DNA from: Methanobacteriota archaeon
GTDB lineage: Archaea > Halobacteriota > Methanomicrobia > Methanomicrobiales > Methanomicrobiaceae
Reading direction: 5' to 3'
DNA length: 11,942 nt
Assembly (NCBI GenBank): GCA_023396365.1
Contig: JAEWWL010000040.1
Location: 1 to 11,942 of the forward strand
Both the position numbers and the translations under genes were made by a program. Under the pieces are notes generated by a model that was not told the DNA's origin, did no database searches, and saw only the letters and a program-made list of their open reading frames with translations. Numbering within the stretch: position 1 is the first letter of the stretch; each line of letters opens with the position of its first letter. Shown here piece by piece: positions 11,930-11,942 of this stretch.

Positions 11930-11942
11930 CCGCTCCAAAAAA

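Noticed and set aside
1..11942. Mobile elements, CRISPR arrays, integrase sites or phage genes
   Set aside because: No transposase, integrase, regularly spaced repeats or tRNA 3'-end duplication were seen; the region looks like core chromosome.

Overview
The window reads as chromosome from a methanogenic archaeon, most likely of the order Methanomicrobiales. Evidence for this is four of the five coenzyme F430 (nickel tetrapyrrole of methyl-coenzyme M reductase) biosynthesis genes, a methanogenesis marker 9 protein, an F420H2:NADP oxidoreductase, an archaeal type IV pilin tail, archaeal TATA-type promoters, T-tract terminators, and a tRNA without an encoded CCA. Gene bodies have moderate GC and the intergenic gaps are very AT-rich, which would fit a Methanoplanus/Methanolacinia/Methanomicrobium-like genome. 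The genus is a guess.

Layout. (1) 1-366 (+): 3' part of a pilin. (2) 630-3838 (-): a tight four-gene operon with every junction overlapping. In transcription order it holds an Hjc-like PD-(D/E)XK nuclease-fold protein, a methanogenesis marker 9 protein fused to a Dus/NifR3-like TIM barrel, a CitG-like triphosphoribosyl-transferase homologue, and a DUF447 flavin-fold protein carrying an unusual Ser/Asn-rich insertion. It converges on the pilin gene. (3) 3918-8145 (+): the F430 operon cfbA-cfbE-cfbD-cfbB, divergent from the marker-9 operon across a gap of about 80 bp. The NifH-like partner cfbC is not in the window. (4) 8226-9095 (+): ilvE-type branched-chain aminotransferase. (5) 9251-9323 (+): tRNA-Glu(UUC). 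(6) 9324-9720: a T-rich gap that ends in a promoter and a perfect 14-bp tandem repeat. (7) 9721-10380 (+): npdG/fno. (8) 10381-10678: terminator, promoter and a leader that can fold over the ribosome binding site. (9) 10679-11929 (+): gdhA.

How the genes fit together. CfbA inserts Ni into sirohydrochlorin. CfbB amidates the a,c side chains using glutamine. CfbD, with the CfbC reductase encoded elsewhere, reduces the ring. CfbE closes the lactam ring and leaves 15,17(3)-seco-F430-17(3)-acid converted to F430. NpdG moves electrons between F420H2 and NADPH. GdhA and IlvE use reductant and amino groups for glutamate and branched-chain amino acids. Glutamyl-tRNA is the entry point of archaeal tetrapyrrole synthesis, so the co-location with tRNA-Glu is suggestive but may be chance.

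The least explained parts are the marker-9 operon (function unknown to me, back-to-back with F430 synthesis), the gdhA leader hairpin, the tandem repeat upstream of npdG, and the serine-rich insertion in the DUF447 protein.
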